From an unicellular cyanobacterium SU3 (GTDB lineage: Bacteria; Cyanobacteriota; Cyanobacteriia; Cyanobacteriales; Microcystaceae), in assembly GCA_002172675.1 (NCBI GenBank), contig NETF01000206.1, positions 1 through 32,260 on the forward strand: a stretch of DNA of 32,260 nucleotides, given 5' to 3'. Shown piece after piece: positions 1 through 7,780 of this stretch. The notes beneath the pieces are model-generated. The model did no database searches. It was given only the letters and a program-made list of their open reading frames with translations, and was not told where the DNA came from. Each line of letters opens with the position of its first letter. Position 1 is the first letter of the stretch. The position numbers and the translations under genes were made by a program.

Positions 1-119
1 TTAAGTCCAATCTTCTATTATATAAAACAAACTTATGTTTAAGGAGGTTTTTTGGGCTGTTTCAACGTAAATTGGCGATCGCAGATTAACGTTTCGCCTC
101 TCTGAAACTGAGTTTGTGA

Positions 120-284
120 TCTACTGAGATTGTATCTTCTGCTGTAAACTTATCTCCTATTCATAAAGATCCTTTTGATAGAATTATTATTGCAACAGCG
201 TTAGTTTATCAAGCCAAACTAGCAAGTATTGATGGTTTATTTTCTCAATATATAGAACTCAATGATGTAATTTTACCTAAGTAA
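120..284 (+). pseudogene. PIN-domain (VapC-like) toxin remnant, 3' end only
   Basis: The frame open after a TGA at 117-119 encodes about 54 residues, including NLSPIHKDPFDRIIIATAL, and ends at TAA 282-284. The IHKDPFDR-I-I-A pattern followed by a short 'L-A-S-I-D' strand is typical of the C-terminal third of cyanobacterial PIN-domain RNases. The N-terminal part with the first catalytic Asp residues is absent, and the frame upstream is closed by the TGA. It is therefore read as a truncated, non-functional toxin relic. It ends 12 bases before the DUF433 gene. The family call rests on motif recall only. Confidence 0.6.
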
Positions 285-296
285 AAAAATAAAACG

Positions 297-512
297 ATGA
301 ATTATCAAGATATTATCACCATTGAACCTGGAAAACGTAGCGGTAAACCTTGTATTAGAGGAATGCGTATTACTGTATATGATATTTTAGAATATTTAGC
401 AGGTGGAATGACAGAAACAGAAATTTTAGAAGATTTTTCAGAACTTACTTCTGAAGACATTAAAGCTTGTTTAGCCTTTGCAGCATATAGAGACAAAAAA
501 AATATTAATTAA
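297..512 (+). CDS. DUF433 family antitoxin-like protein
   Basis: This 71-residue protein has the DUF433 pattern: an N-terminal 'I-x-PG-x-R-x-GKPCIRG-x-RITVYDIL' block (residues 9-31) and a C-terminal 'DFSELTSEDIKACLAFAA' helix block (46-63). DUF433 proteins are small helix-turn-helix proteins, usually antitoxins paired with a DUF5615 or PIN-like RNase. Length is normal for the family. No DUF5615 partner is present: a PIN remnant lies just upstream and a Uma2 gene starts 13 bases downstream. It may be an orphan antitoxin left after toxin loss, or may be co-transcribed with the Uma2 gene. The family call is solid; an antitoxin role here is inference. Confidence 0.8.
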   Translation: MNYQDIITIEPGKRSGKPCIRGMRITVYDILEYLAGGMTETEILEDFSELTSEDIKACLAFAAYRDKKNIN

Positions 513-525
513 ATAAATTAGAATC

Positions 526-1107
526 ATGACATCTTCGGTAAAACAAAATTATTACACATCCCAAGAATATTTCAACCAAGAAGAAACCTCATTAATTAAA
601 CATGAATATATTAATGGAGAAATCATTGAAATGACGGGAGGTACACCGAATCATAATGAAATTTGTCTCAATTTAGCAACAACGTTAAAACTAAAACTTC
701 GAGGTCAAAATGCTAAAATTTATATGACAGATTTACGTTTATGGATTCCTAGTTATCAAGTTTATACTTACCCTGATATCATGGTTATAAAAGATAAACC
801 TATTTTAGTAGAAAATCGACACGATACGATTACTAATCCTACTTTAATTATTGAAGTTTTATCTAAAAGTACAAAAAATTATGATCAAGGGGATAAATTT
901 GATTATTATTGTTCTTTACCAACCTTTCAAGAATATATCTTAGTCGATCAATATCAATATAATATAAAACACTACACCAAACAAACTGATCAACAATGGT
1001 TAATTACAACTTATAATTCTCAAGATGATACTTTTAAGTTAATTTTCTTTGATTGTAAAGTTAATCTAAGTGAAATTTATGAAGATATAACTTTTGATGT
1101 TATTTAA
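526..1107 (+). CDS. Uma2 family (DUF820) putative endonuclease
   Basis: The 193-residue protein shows the full Uma2/DUF820 PD-(D/E)XK pattern: 'KHEYINGEIIEMTGGT' (residues 25-40), a 'YPDIMVI' strand carrying the catalytic Asp (82-88), and 'LIIEVLSKST' with the Glu and Lys of the active site (107-116). 'EYILVDQ' (136-142) follows. Uma2 proteins are abundant in cyanobacteria. They have a restriction-endonuclease-like fold but their substrate is mostly unknown. The key residues are present, so the gene looks intact. It follows the DUF433 gene by 13 bases, which suggests co-transcription, and overlaps the end of the convergent DUF29 gene by 4 bases. Confidence 0.88.
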   Translation: MTSSVKQNYYTSQEYFNQEETSLIKHEYINGEIIEMTGGTPNHNEICLNLATTLKLKLRGQNAKIYMTDLRLWIPSYQVYTYPDIMVIKDKPILVENRHDTITNPTLIIEVLSKSTKNYDQGDKFDYYCSLPTFQEYILVDQYQYNIKHYTKQTDQQWLITTYNSQDDTFKLIFFDCKVNLSEIYEDITFDVI

Positions 1108-1571
1108 TTAGGAAACCAACTTTTATCTAGAAGTTGTTCTAAGGAATAACAACACTTTTCTGTAAATACAGACTTATTTAATCCTGTTTTTTCAGTGACA
1201 ATAAAAACAGCTTCTTGATAAATACTTGCTAATTCTTCAGACAGATAGTTTTTTAGATTCGTTGTTAAATATTTATTGAGTTGTACCCTAAACGTTGCTA
1301 TCTCTCCTCGCCAATGTCTATGATTGTAGTCATATTGCTCTGTCCAATACTGCAATAATAAAAGATGGATTATAATTTGTCTTAATAAACTCTCTACTCT
1401 ATGTTTATCTCGTCTCCCCAAACTTTCTAATTCCTCAATTAAATTCTCTAAATCTAAATCCTCTAAACAGTTGTCTTTTAATAACCTAATAGTTTCTTCT
1501 AACCAAAGATTTTCATCGGTTTCATATAACTGTTTTAGTTGGGTTTTTGTCTTTATATTAACCATCTTCAA
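1104..1571 (-). CDS. DUF29 domain-containing protein
   Basis: The 155-residue protein matches the DUF29 pattern: 'YETDENLWLEETIRLLK' near the N-terminus (16-32), 'DLDLENLIEELESLGRRDK' (38-56), and a 'HLLLLQYWTEQ...HWRGEI' helix pair (69-91). DUF29 proteins are small helical proteins, very common as multicopy accessory genes in cyanobacteria, with no established function. The gene is convergent with and slightly overlaps the Uma2 gene. Length is typical (about 140-160 residues) and no truncation is seen. Confidence 0.85.
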   Translation of the reverse strand: MKMVNIKTKTQLKQLYETDENLWLEETIRLLKDNCLEDLDLENLIEELESLGRRDKHRVESLLRQIIIHLLLLQYWTEQYDYNHRHWRGEIATFRVQLNKYLTTNLKNYLSEELASIYQEAVFIVTEKTGLNKSVFTEKCCYSLEQLLDKSWFPN

Positions 1572-1749
1572 AAAAAGAAAATTTTGGGGTTGACAAACTG
1601 GCTTTATTTATTTTATTCTAAATAATGAAATATGTTTCATAATGGGAATATAGACTCAAATTTTAAAATTGCAAAGATTTCCATTATAAACTTTATTTTT
1701 TAGATTTTATTTTTATAAGGCAGGATTTGTCAATCCTTATTTATTAATC

Positions 1750-2544
1750 TTATTGAATCGCTTGTTTGAGACTGTGGCAAAAGGCTGCAACAGCTTTTAA
1801 GCCTTCTTCTGGTGTTCCTTCTGCCAAGCGTTTAACACAAGCACTACCAACAATTACCGCATCAGACCCCCAATTTTTAACCTTTAAGGCTTGTTCAGGG
1901 TCAGAAATACCAAATCCAACCCCAATGGGCTTATCAGTGGTACTACGAAGATTTTTCAGTAACTCTTCTACTCTAGTCCCTACTTGGGTTCTCATTCCTG
2001 TTACCCCTGTAACACTGACGAGATAGATAAACCCTTGAGACTGATGAGCGATCGCCTTTATCCGTTCAATGGGACTGGTTGGTGCAACCAAGAGAGTAAC
2101 TTCGATCCCGATCTCCGCAGCCGGTTTGAGTAACGTTTCGGCTTCTTCGAGGGGTAAGTCGGGAACCACCAAACCTTGTACACCAGCCGACTTAATTTGT
2201 TGCAAAAAAGATTCTACCCCACGATAGAAAATAGGGTTATAGTAAGTAAATAAGATGATCGGAGCTTTAATATCCGATTGAGCCTCTTTAACAATGGTTA
2301 AGACATCTTCTAACTTGACCCCTCGACGTAACGCACGAGTGGCGGCAGCTTGAATGACCGGGCCATCAGCCAAGGGATCAGAATAAGGGACTCCTAACTC
2401 AATGATGTCGGCCCCAGACGCATCAAGAACCCGTAACGCCTTAGCCGTGGTGTCTAGATCCGGATCACCTGCAGTAATGAAGGGAATAAGGGCGCATTGG
2501 TTGCGATCGCGTAGGGATTGAAAACACTGAGAAACCGATGTCAT
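1750..2544 (-). CDS. trpA: Tryptophan synthase alpha chain
   Basis: TrpA cleaves indole-3-glycerol phosphate to indole and glyceraldehyde 3-phosphate in the cytoplasmic alpha2-beta2 synthase. The sequence shows '[11 protein letters not shown]', the catalytic Glu in '[17 protein letters not shown]' and the second catalytic Asp in 'DPLADG', then '[11 protein letters not shown]', '[12 protein letters not shown]' and the phosphate-binding 'GVGFGIS' plus 'VIVGSA' loops. An upstream in-frame start at 2559 would be TTG. The ATG at 2544 gives 264 residues, the usual size, and is preferred. It is the last gene of a minus-strand cluster with ndhL and the DUF3007 gene, an arrangement I recall as common in cyanobacteria. 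trpB is not in the window. Confidence 0.97.
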   Translation of the reverse strand: MTSVSQCFQSLRDRNQCALIPFITAGDPDLDTTAKALRVLDASGADIIELGVPYSDPLADGPVIQAAATRALRRGVKLEDVLTIVKEAQSDIKAPIILFTYYNPIFYRGVESFLQQIKSAGVQGLVVPDLPLEEAETLLKPAAEIGIEVTLLVAPTSPIERIKAIAHQSQGFIYLVSVTGVTGMRTQVGTRVEELLKNLRSTTDKPIGVGFGISDPEQALKVKNWGSDAVIVGSACVKRLAEGTPEEGLKAVAAFCHSLKQAIQ

Positions 2545-2635
2545 TATTGAAAGACTCAAGCTAGATTACCATTTCTCAATTTACCCTGAGTTGGTTGTGA
2601 TTGGCTGATCTTTAAGATTTATCCCCATTTTGTGA

Positions 2636-2935
2636 TCATTGTTCTTCTTTAATCTCTTGTTGTAATTTTTCAAGTTCTTCGGGGGTCATTTCTTCGAGGC
2701 GTTTTTGTAAAACTGCATCTTCGTAGTCTTTGAGTTGTTGGTTGTAAGTCATATCTTTGTTGGCCACTCGAAACAGATAAGTTAACGTCCAACCTAAGAC
2801 AACTACCACTAATAAAGCTTGACTCCAAACCCCTGCAGATAGGCCATCAAACCCAATGGCTTGAAATAGGAGGTAAATAATGCCCCCGGTTGCAAATATG
2901 CCTAAGCTAATGGTGATAACATCAATTCGTCTCAT
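2636..2935 (-). CDS. DUF3007 family two-helix membrane protein
   Basis: The 99-residue protein has two hydrophobic segments (about residues 5-27 and 37-56) and a charged C-terminal helix rich in Glu, Gln and Lys (68-99, with 'MTPEELEKLQQEIKEEQ'). This matches the cyanobacterial and plastid DUF3007 family, a conserved small membrane protein encoded beside ndhL. Its function is not established. The position between ndhL (40 bases upstream) and trpA suggests a thylakoid location and perhaps an NDH-1-related role, but that is inferred from context only. Confidence 0.82.
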   Translation of the reverse strand: MRRIDVITISLGIFATGGIIYLLFQAIGFDGLSAGVWSQALLVVVVLGWTLTYLFRVANKDMTYNQQLKDYEDAVLQKRLEEMTPEELEKLQQEIKEEQ

Positions 2936-2975
2936 GATGGCCTACTGGGTGTTGGTATGCTTATTTTAAACTGAT

Positions 2976-3233
2976 TTAAGAGTTAACGGGACGGCGTTTA
3001 GGGCGAAAGTTCAAAAAGGGACTGAGGAGAAGAACCCCAGGAAAGAAGAAGAACATCAGAAAATACATAAAGGCGCGTTCAAACGAACTAGCGACATACC
3101 AACGACTATTAAGGTAGAAATAGACAAATCCAGGGATAACTAAGAGATAGAGAAGACTTAACCCCAAATATAATACAGCGACAATCAGGGTATCTTGAGG
3201 GAGAGAAGCGATCGCGTCAGTAATTGTATCCAT
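2976..3233 (-). CDS. ndhL: NAD(P)H-quinone oxidoreductase subunit L
   Basis: The 85-residue protein has two membrane helices (about 17-41 and 52-72) joined by the family-typical '[20 protein letters not shown]' stretch and a basic tail '[11 protein letters not shown]'. NdhL is a small membrane subunit of the cyanobacterial NDH-1 complex. It is needed for respiratory and cyclic electron flow and for inorganic carbon uptake. The size agrees with the family (about 70-85). It is the first gene of the minus-strand ndhL - DUF3007 - trpA cluster, and a HIP1 octamer lies within its 5' coding part. Confidence 0.93.
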   Translation of the reverse strand: MDTITDAIASLPQDTLIVAVLYLGLSLLYLLVIPGFVYFYLNSRWYVASSFERAFMYFLMFFFFPGVLLLSPFLNFRPKRRPVNS

Positions 3234-3417
3234 AATGACAGTGATAAGTAACGATGTAACCTTTCTGCTTTCTATGGTAGAGGGTTTCCTTAAAATAAGA
3301 AACCTTTGAATTTCATGAGATCATCATCTTGAGATTCCCACTAACGTAAATTTTTTGTTAATATTATGAAATGTTTGCCTTAAAAATGTTAACAATCTAT
3401 GATCACTCTTAAGAACA

Positions 3418-3951
3418 ATGTCTTCTTCTATTACACCCTTATTACTCGTCGACGGCTATAATATTATTGGTTCCTGGTCTACCCTAAAAAGCACCCGCGA
3501 TCGCCACGGTCTAGAACAGGCGCGGTATGAATTAGTAGAGACATTAATCAACTACACGGTTCATAAAGGTTACAAGACGCAGGTTGTCTTTGACTCTCAA
3601 TACCAAAAGACTCCCTCTTCGATCGAACATCATTCAAATCATCTTTCTATTTGTTTTACGGCTTGGACACAGACGGCGGATACCTACATAGAAAAGGTTT
3701 GCGCTACTTTTTTTCGTCGTCAACAAATGAATCACAATCGTATTATTGTGGCGACATCAGACCGAGATCAATATTTAACGGCCATGGGTTATGGTGCAGA
3801 ATGGATGTCAGTAGAAGTATTAGCCAAAGATATCGAATCTTCTCGTTCTCAAGTGAAACGCAAACAACGCAGTAATAAACGGAGTCGAGGCCGTTTATTA
3901 TTCAACTGTCTTGATGCTCAATCACAAGAAAAATTAGCCCGTTGGTTATGA
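3418..3951 (+). CDS. NYN domain protein (YacP/Rae1-like putative RNase)
   Basis: The 177-residue protein has the N-terminal 'LLVDGYNIIGSW' block (residues 9-20) that carries the first NYN/PIN-like catalytic Asp. It continues with 'YKTQVVFDSQYQ' (52-63), 'ADTYIEKVCATFFR' (86-99) and 'IIVATSDRDQYLTA' (108-121), which supply the other acidic residues. This is the YacP (DUF901) family. The Bacillus member Rae1 is a ribosome-associated A-site endoribonuclease, and cyanobacteria and plants have orthologs of unknown target. Length is typical. A decayed copy of its 3' part and downstream sequence is found near 5810-5896. Confidence 0.87.
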   Translation: MSSSITPLLLVDGYNIIGSWSTLKSTRDRHGLEQARYELVETLINYTVHKGYKTQVVFDSQYQKTPSSIEHHSNHLSICFTAWTQTADTYIEKVCATFFRRQQMNHNRIIVATSDRDQYLTAMGYGAEWMSVEVLAKDIESSRSQVKRKQRSNKRSRGRLLFNCLDAQSQEKLARWL

Positions 3952-4053
3952 TTTTTATCTATAAGTATCAATATTAACCCATAAGATAAAATTCCTATGG
4001 ATTATTGATAAACAATATTTATTGTCGCTAAAGAGCCTTGATTTATATAATTT

Positions 4054-5667
4054 CTAACGATTCAAAAGGACAAGAACCCCTTGAATGACCAAAATTTTAA
4101 TCAAGGTACTGGTAGGAAAAATGATCGCATAACCTAATTCGGGCTTATTAGTTGGCACAACATCAGAAGCATAGGCCAAAATCGCCGGATTTCCCGTTAC
4201 TCCTGCTATAATTCCTAAGACTTCATCAAAAGAAAGATTGAAAAGCCAATAACCAAGTATTAAAGAGACGATCACCACAGAAAGGGTAATCACTATTCCC
4301 ATCCCAATTAACAAAAATCCTGTGGTTTGTATCGTTGTTATAAATTGTTCAGCAGAGCGCATACCAACAACAGCTAAAAACAGTGTTAAACCAAAATTTC
4401 GTAAAGTCAGATTAGCTGACGGGGGAATTGTCCAGCGTACTTGACCTGAACGCCCGATTTTGCCCAAAATTAACGAGACAATCATTGCGCCACCCCCCGC
4501 TCCAACAGTAAATCTTCCCAACCCCGGCAAGGAAAAAGGAATTAAGCCTAATAATACACCTAGAGTTAAGCCAATTCCTAGACCTAGATAGCTAACTTCG
4601 GCGGTACTGCGAGCAGAATTGCCAAAAAATGCCTGTACCTCCTCAAATCGCCCCGGTTCTGTCACTACCCGAATTCTATCTCCTGCTTCGAGAATCAGGC
4701 CAGGGTGAGGATATAGTTGAGCGTCTCCCCGTTGAATAGATAAGACAGTGCAACCAAGGGTGTCTCCTAAATTTAATTCCCCTAATTTTCGTCCAATTAC
4801 CGATGGCTTAGAAACATAAACCTCTATATCATCCAAATCCTGATGATCTGCCTCTATACTTCCCCCCTCTTCTGCCCTATGCGCCAGAGGGTTTTCCTCA
4901 GATAACAAATGATGGACTTCTTCACGGGATAACTCTTCACCAATCACCAATAAGGAATCCCCTGCTTGGAGTTGTAAATTATTTCTGGGCATTCGGTTTT
5001 GTCCTTCTTGTCTGACGGCGACAATTTGCAGGCCGGGGGGCATTTGTTTTTTGATTGCACCAAGACCTTTTCTTACCATCTGGGAACTCACTACCACTTC
5101 ATATTCTCGGATAGTGTCGGAAGGACGAGGCTGAATTTGCGGTTTTAAAAGCTTGGAAGCCAAATAAATAGACAAGATTGGACCAAATACCCCAAACGGA
5201 TAAGTGACACTATACCCCACAGAGGGCAAGTCTTCCCCCACTTTTTCCATAACGGATTCCAAGGCGGCGGTGTTGACTAATGCTCCTGTAAAAACCCCTG
5301 CCCCAATGTTGGCAGAAATCGGCAATTGATTAACAACAATAAATGTAATGAACCCTGCAATGATTAAACTTATCACTGCAATAAAATTCTGTTTTCGTCC
5401 CGTAGAACTGACTAAGCCTTCAAAAAACGGTTTACCATACTGAATCCCAATGCCATAGAAAAAGATAATGATCCCAATGGTACCGAGAATCCCAGGAGGG
5501 ACTGATTCTGGTACCATTGCTCCCATCAATAAACCGACGAATAAAACAGCCCCCGCACCAAGGCTAAAGCCCACTATGGAGATTTCGCCAACGGCATAAC
5601 CTAACCCGATCACCAAAAATAAAGTTAAAATGGGTTCTTCTGCTAAAAATGACCCGATCAAGTCCAT
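4054..5667 (-). CDS. AspT/YidE-type putative transporter with paired RCK_C domains
   Basis: The 537-residue protein has two homologous membrane halves (residues 1-175 and 357-537) around a cytoplasmic insert with two TrkA_C/RCK_C-like domains (about 187-258 and 278-350). Each half has a re-entrant-type motif, 'GALVNTAALESV' in the first and 'GVTGNPAILAYASD' in the second. This is the aspartate:alanine exchanger / YidE-YbjL duplication family. Substrate cannot be told from sequence; cyanobacterial members are annotated only as putative transporters. The gene stands alone on the minus strand. It is flanked by the NYN gene and by a decayed partial copy of that gene, which suggests a rearrangement here. 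Confidence 0.85.
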   Translation of the reverse strand: MDLIGSFLAEEPILTLFLVIGLGYAVGEISIVGFSLGAGAVLFVGLLMGAMVPESVPPGILGTIGIIIFFYGIGIQYGKPFFEGLVSSTGRKQNFIAVISLIIAGFITFIVVNQLPISANIGAGVFTGALVNTAALESVMEKVGEDLPSVGYSVTYPFGVFGPILSIYLASKLLKPQIQPRPSDTIREYEVVVSSQMVRKGLGAIKKQMPPGLQIVAVRQEGQNRMPRNNLQLQAGDSLLVIGEELSREEVHHLLSEENPLAHRAEEGGSIEADHQDLDDIEVYVSKPSVIGRKLGELNLGDTLGCTVLSIQRGDAQLYPHPGLILEAGDRIRVVTEPGRFEEVQAFFGNSARSTAEVSYLGLGIGLTLGVLLGLIPFSLPGLGRFTVGAGGGAMIVSLILGKIGRSGQVRWTIPPSANLTLRNFGLTLFLAVVGMRSAEQFITTIQTTGFLLIGMGIVITLSVVIVSLILGYWLFNLSFDEVLGIIAGVTGNPAILAYASDVVPTNKPELGYAIIFPTSTLIKILVIQGVLVLLNR

Positions 5668-5809
5668 GCCATACTCCTGATTTCTCTTGATTGCTTCCTA
5701 AAGATATTTGAAACACCTCTCCGCAAACTTCTACCAAAAGAAAGAAGGCTGGTTCATAGAGTGGGAGAATATGCCAGAGACGAAGAATTTTTAACCATAA
5801 ATTGTCTGT

Positions 5810-5896
5810 TTATTGTGGCTACATCAGACCGAGGTCAATATTTAACAGCCCATAGGATCAAATTTCTATGGGTTATTAATAAGCAATATCTATTGT
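5810..5896 (+). pseudogene. Split relic copy of the NYN gene 3' region
   Basis: Bases 5810-5850 match 3743-3783 inside the NYN gene at 38 of 41 positions by eye. Bases 5849-5896 match 3978-4025, the sequence just past that gene, with about seven mismatches up to 5893, mostly transitions. The roughly 195 bases between those two segments at the NYN locus are missing in the relic. It is in direct orientation and cannot code. Its last bases overlap the stop codon and final codons of ldhA on the other strand. It is read as an old duplication with an internal deletion. Confidence 0.85.
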
Positions 5897-6903
5897 GTTA
5901 CAGGGACTTTCACTTCATTCTTTAACTCATTCCCTTGTTCCCAATTGCTAATATTAGTAATAGTAGTTTGAGCAATGGCTGTCAAAGCTTCTTGGGTAAA
6001 AAATGCTTGATGGGCTGTAATGACCACGTTTTGAAAAGATTGCAGGAGTTGAAAGGTATCGTCTTGAATAATATTGTCAGAATAGTCTTGAAAAAATAGA
6101 TCATCTTCTTCTTCATAGACATCTAAACCGACATAACCAATCTTACCGGTTTTGATCTCATCAATAACAGCACGAGTATCCACCAATTGTCCCCGACTTG
6201 TATTAATTAACATCACACCGGGTTTCATTTGTTCAATGGTGTCTCGATTAATTAAATGATAAGTTGAGGGTACTAAGGGACAGTGAAGAGAAAGGATGTC
6301 AGACTTCGCTAATAATTCGGGTAAATCGACATATTTAGCCCCTGGTATCTCTGCAAACTCATTATTAGGATAAACATCGTACCCTAAAAGATGACAGCCA
6401 AAACCGTGCATAATTTGAGAAAAAATGGTGCCAATTTTTCCCGTACCAATGACACCTATGGTACGCTCATGTAAGTCGAATCCTAATAAACCATCTAGGG
6501 TAAAATTATCGTCTCTAACTCGATTATAAGCTTTATTTAATTTGCGATTTAACATCAAGATTAAACCCACTGCGTGTTCTGCGACTGCGTAGGGAGAATA
6601 AGCAGGAACTCTAACAACTTTTAAGCCTAACTCATTGGCTGTTTCCATATCAATCATATTATAGCCAGCGCAACGTAGGGCGATTAATTTAGTTCCTTGT
6701 TCAGCTAAAATTTTTAAAGTAGCTGCATTAGCTCTGTCGTTAACAAAGATACAAACACAAGGAAATCCATCAGCTAAAGGGGCTGTTTTTTCATTTAATT
6801 TGGTTTCAAAGTATTCTAAATCATGGGGAGAATCAGCAGCTATATTCGCACGATCTAGGAATTTACGATCATAGGAACGGGTACTAAAGACAGCAACTTT
6901 CAT
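5890..6903 (-). CDS. ldhA: D-lactate dehydrogenase (2-hydroxyacid dehydrogenase family)
   Basis: The protein (337 residues) reduces pyruvate to D-lactate with NADH in the fermentative family. It shows the Rossmann motif 'GVIGTGKIG' (150-158), an Asp at 176 ('GYDVYP') favouring NAD over NADP, and the catalytic set: Arg237 in 'NTSRGQLVD', a Glu in 'GLDVYEEED' (264-266) and His298 in 'TAHQAFFT'. 'CAGYNMID' (78-85) is typical of LdhA rather than of glycerate or phosphoglycerate dehydrogenases. Length is normal. The downstream relic repeat covers its final codons. With phosphoketolase nearby it fits dark or anaerobic carbon metabolism. Some cyanobacterial homologs are labelled ddh. Confidence 0.9.
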   Translation of the reverse strand: MKVAVFSTRSYDRKFLDRANIAADSPHDLEYFETKLNEKTAPLADGFPCVCIFVNDRANAATLKILAEQGTKLIALRCAGYNMIDMETANELGLKVVRVPAYSPYAVAEHAVGLILMLNRKLNKAYNRVRDDNFTLDGLLGFDLHERTIGVIGTGKIGTIFSQIMHGFGCHLLGYDVYPNNEFAEIPGAKYVDLPELLAKSDILSLHCPLVPSTYHLINRDTIEQMKPGVMLINTSRGQLVDTRAVIDEIKTGKIGYVGLDVYEEEDDLFFQDYSDNIIQDDTFQLLQSFQNVVITAHQAFFTQEALTAIAQTTITNISNWEQGNELKNEVKVPVTQ

Positions 6904-7009
6904 AATAGATAAAGTTAAGATTTAGTTAATAGATAAATTTTCTATAATAATACTAACAAACTTGTTGTAAAATTCAACTTTATTCCGTTAATTAATTAAA
7001 TGTTATTAG

Positions 7010-7600
7010 CTATAGAATTTGTTTAATAACACGACAAGGATTTCCCACTGCTACAACATTGTTAGGAATATTTTTAGTAACAACACTGCCTGCACCAATA
7101 ACACTATTATTACCAATAGTTATCCCAGGAAGAATAATACAACTTCCCCCAATCCAAACATTATCACCAATTGTAATAGGATAAGCCATTTCTTTGCCTG
7201 ACATTCTTTCTTTTATATTAATGGGATGAGTGGCTGTATAAATTTGTACATTGGGACCCAACTGAACATTATTACCAACTTTTACAAGATTACAGTCAAG
7301 AATAACACAGCCGAAGTTAGCATAAAAATTATCACCAATGAGAATGTTATAATCGTAATCACATCGAAAAGGGGATTCTATCCAAACCTCTTTAGTTGTT
7401 TGTAATAATTCTTTGAGGATTTTTAATCTTTTTTTTTGACTACCATCAGGGATATCATTTAATTGTTTACATAATTTTTGAGCTTTTTTCCTATCTTTAA
7501 GTAAGTTTTTTTCAAAAGCATTATAATACTCTCCTCGGAGCATTTTCTCCTTTTCTGTGATGACAGTAAGATGAGTATTGTTCATATAGCAATAAATCAT
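7010..7600 (-). CDS. Sugar O-acetyltransferase (maltose acetyltransferase/NodL family)
   Basis: The 196-residue protein begins, after a short extension, with the 'TEKEKMLRGEYYNAF' maltose-acetyltransferase motif (15-29). It then has left-handed beta-helix hexapeptide repeats ('IGDNFYANFG', 'VGNNVQLGPNV', 'IGDNVWIGGSCII', 'IGNNSVIGAGSVV') and the catalytic His125 in 'TATHPI'. It transfers acetyl from acetyl-CoA to a sugar hydroxyl; the sugar cannot be assigned. ATGs at 7600 and 7585 are both possible and neither has a clear Shine-Dalgarno. The N-terminus is slightly longer than usual, so the true start is uncertain. It lies alone between ldhA and xfp on the same strand. Confidence 0.88.
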   Translation of the reverse strand: MIYCYMNNTHLTVITEKEKMLRGEYYNAFEKNLLKDRKKAQKLCKQLNDIPDGSQKKRLKILKELLQTTKEVWIESPFRCDYDYNILIGDNFYANFGCVILDCNLVKVGNNVQLGPNVQIYTATHPINIKERMSGKEMAYPITIGDNVWIGGSCIILPGITIGNNSVIGAGSVVTKNIPNNVVAVGNPCRVIKQIL

Positions 7601-7627
7601 CAGTTGTGAGAATTAAATCTGAGTCTA

Positions 7628-7650
7628 AGGCAAGAGGCAAGAGGCAAAAG
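7628..7650. repeat. Heptamer tandem repeat (GGCAAGA type)
   Basis: The stretch AGGCAAGAGGCAAGAGGCAA contains about three copies of a seven-base unit upstream of the acetyltransferase gene. Short tandem heptamers of this kind are common between genes in cyanobacteria. No coding or CRISPR-like organisation is seen. Confidence 0.7.
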
Positions 7651-7733
7651 CGAGTGTGTAATATAGAAAAAAATATTTCATGAATCATTCCTGATTGCTA
7701 TAGTATAGAAAATAAAGATCCTAGTAGAATTAT

Positions 7734-7752
7734 AGGGGCATCCTCTGCCCCT
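7734..7752 (-). terminator. Possible xfp terminator hairpin
   Basis: AGGGGCA (7734-7740) and TGCCCCT (7746-7752) form a perfect seven-base-pair stem with a five-base loop, 28 bases past the xfp stop codon. On the minus strand the sequence after the stem is AT-rich but lacks a run of T. It could act as a weak terminator or an mRNA 3'-end stabiliser. Confidence 0.45.
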
Positions 7753-7780
7753 AGGGATTTCTGTTAGTAATTAACCTAAC

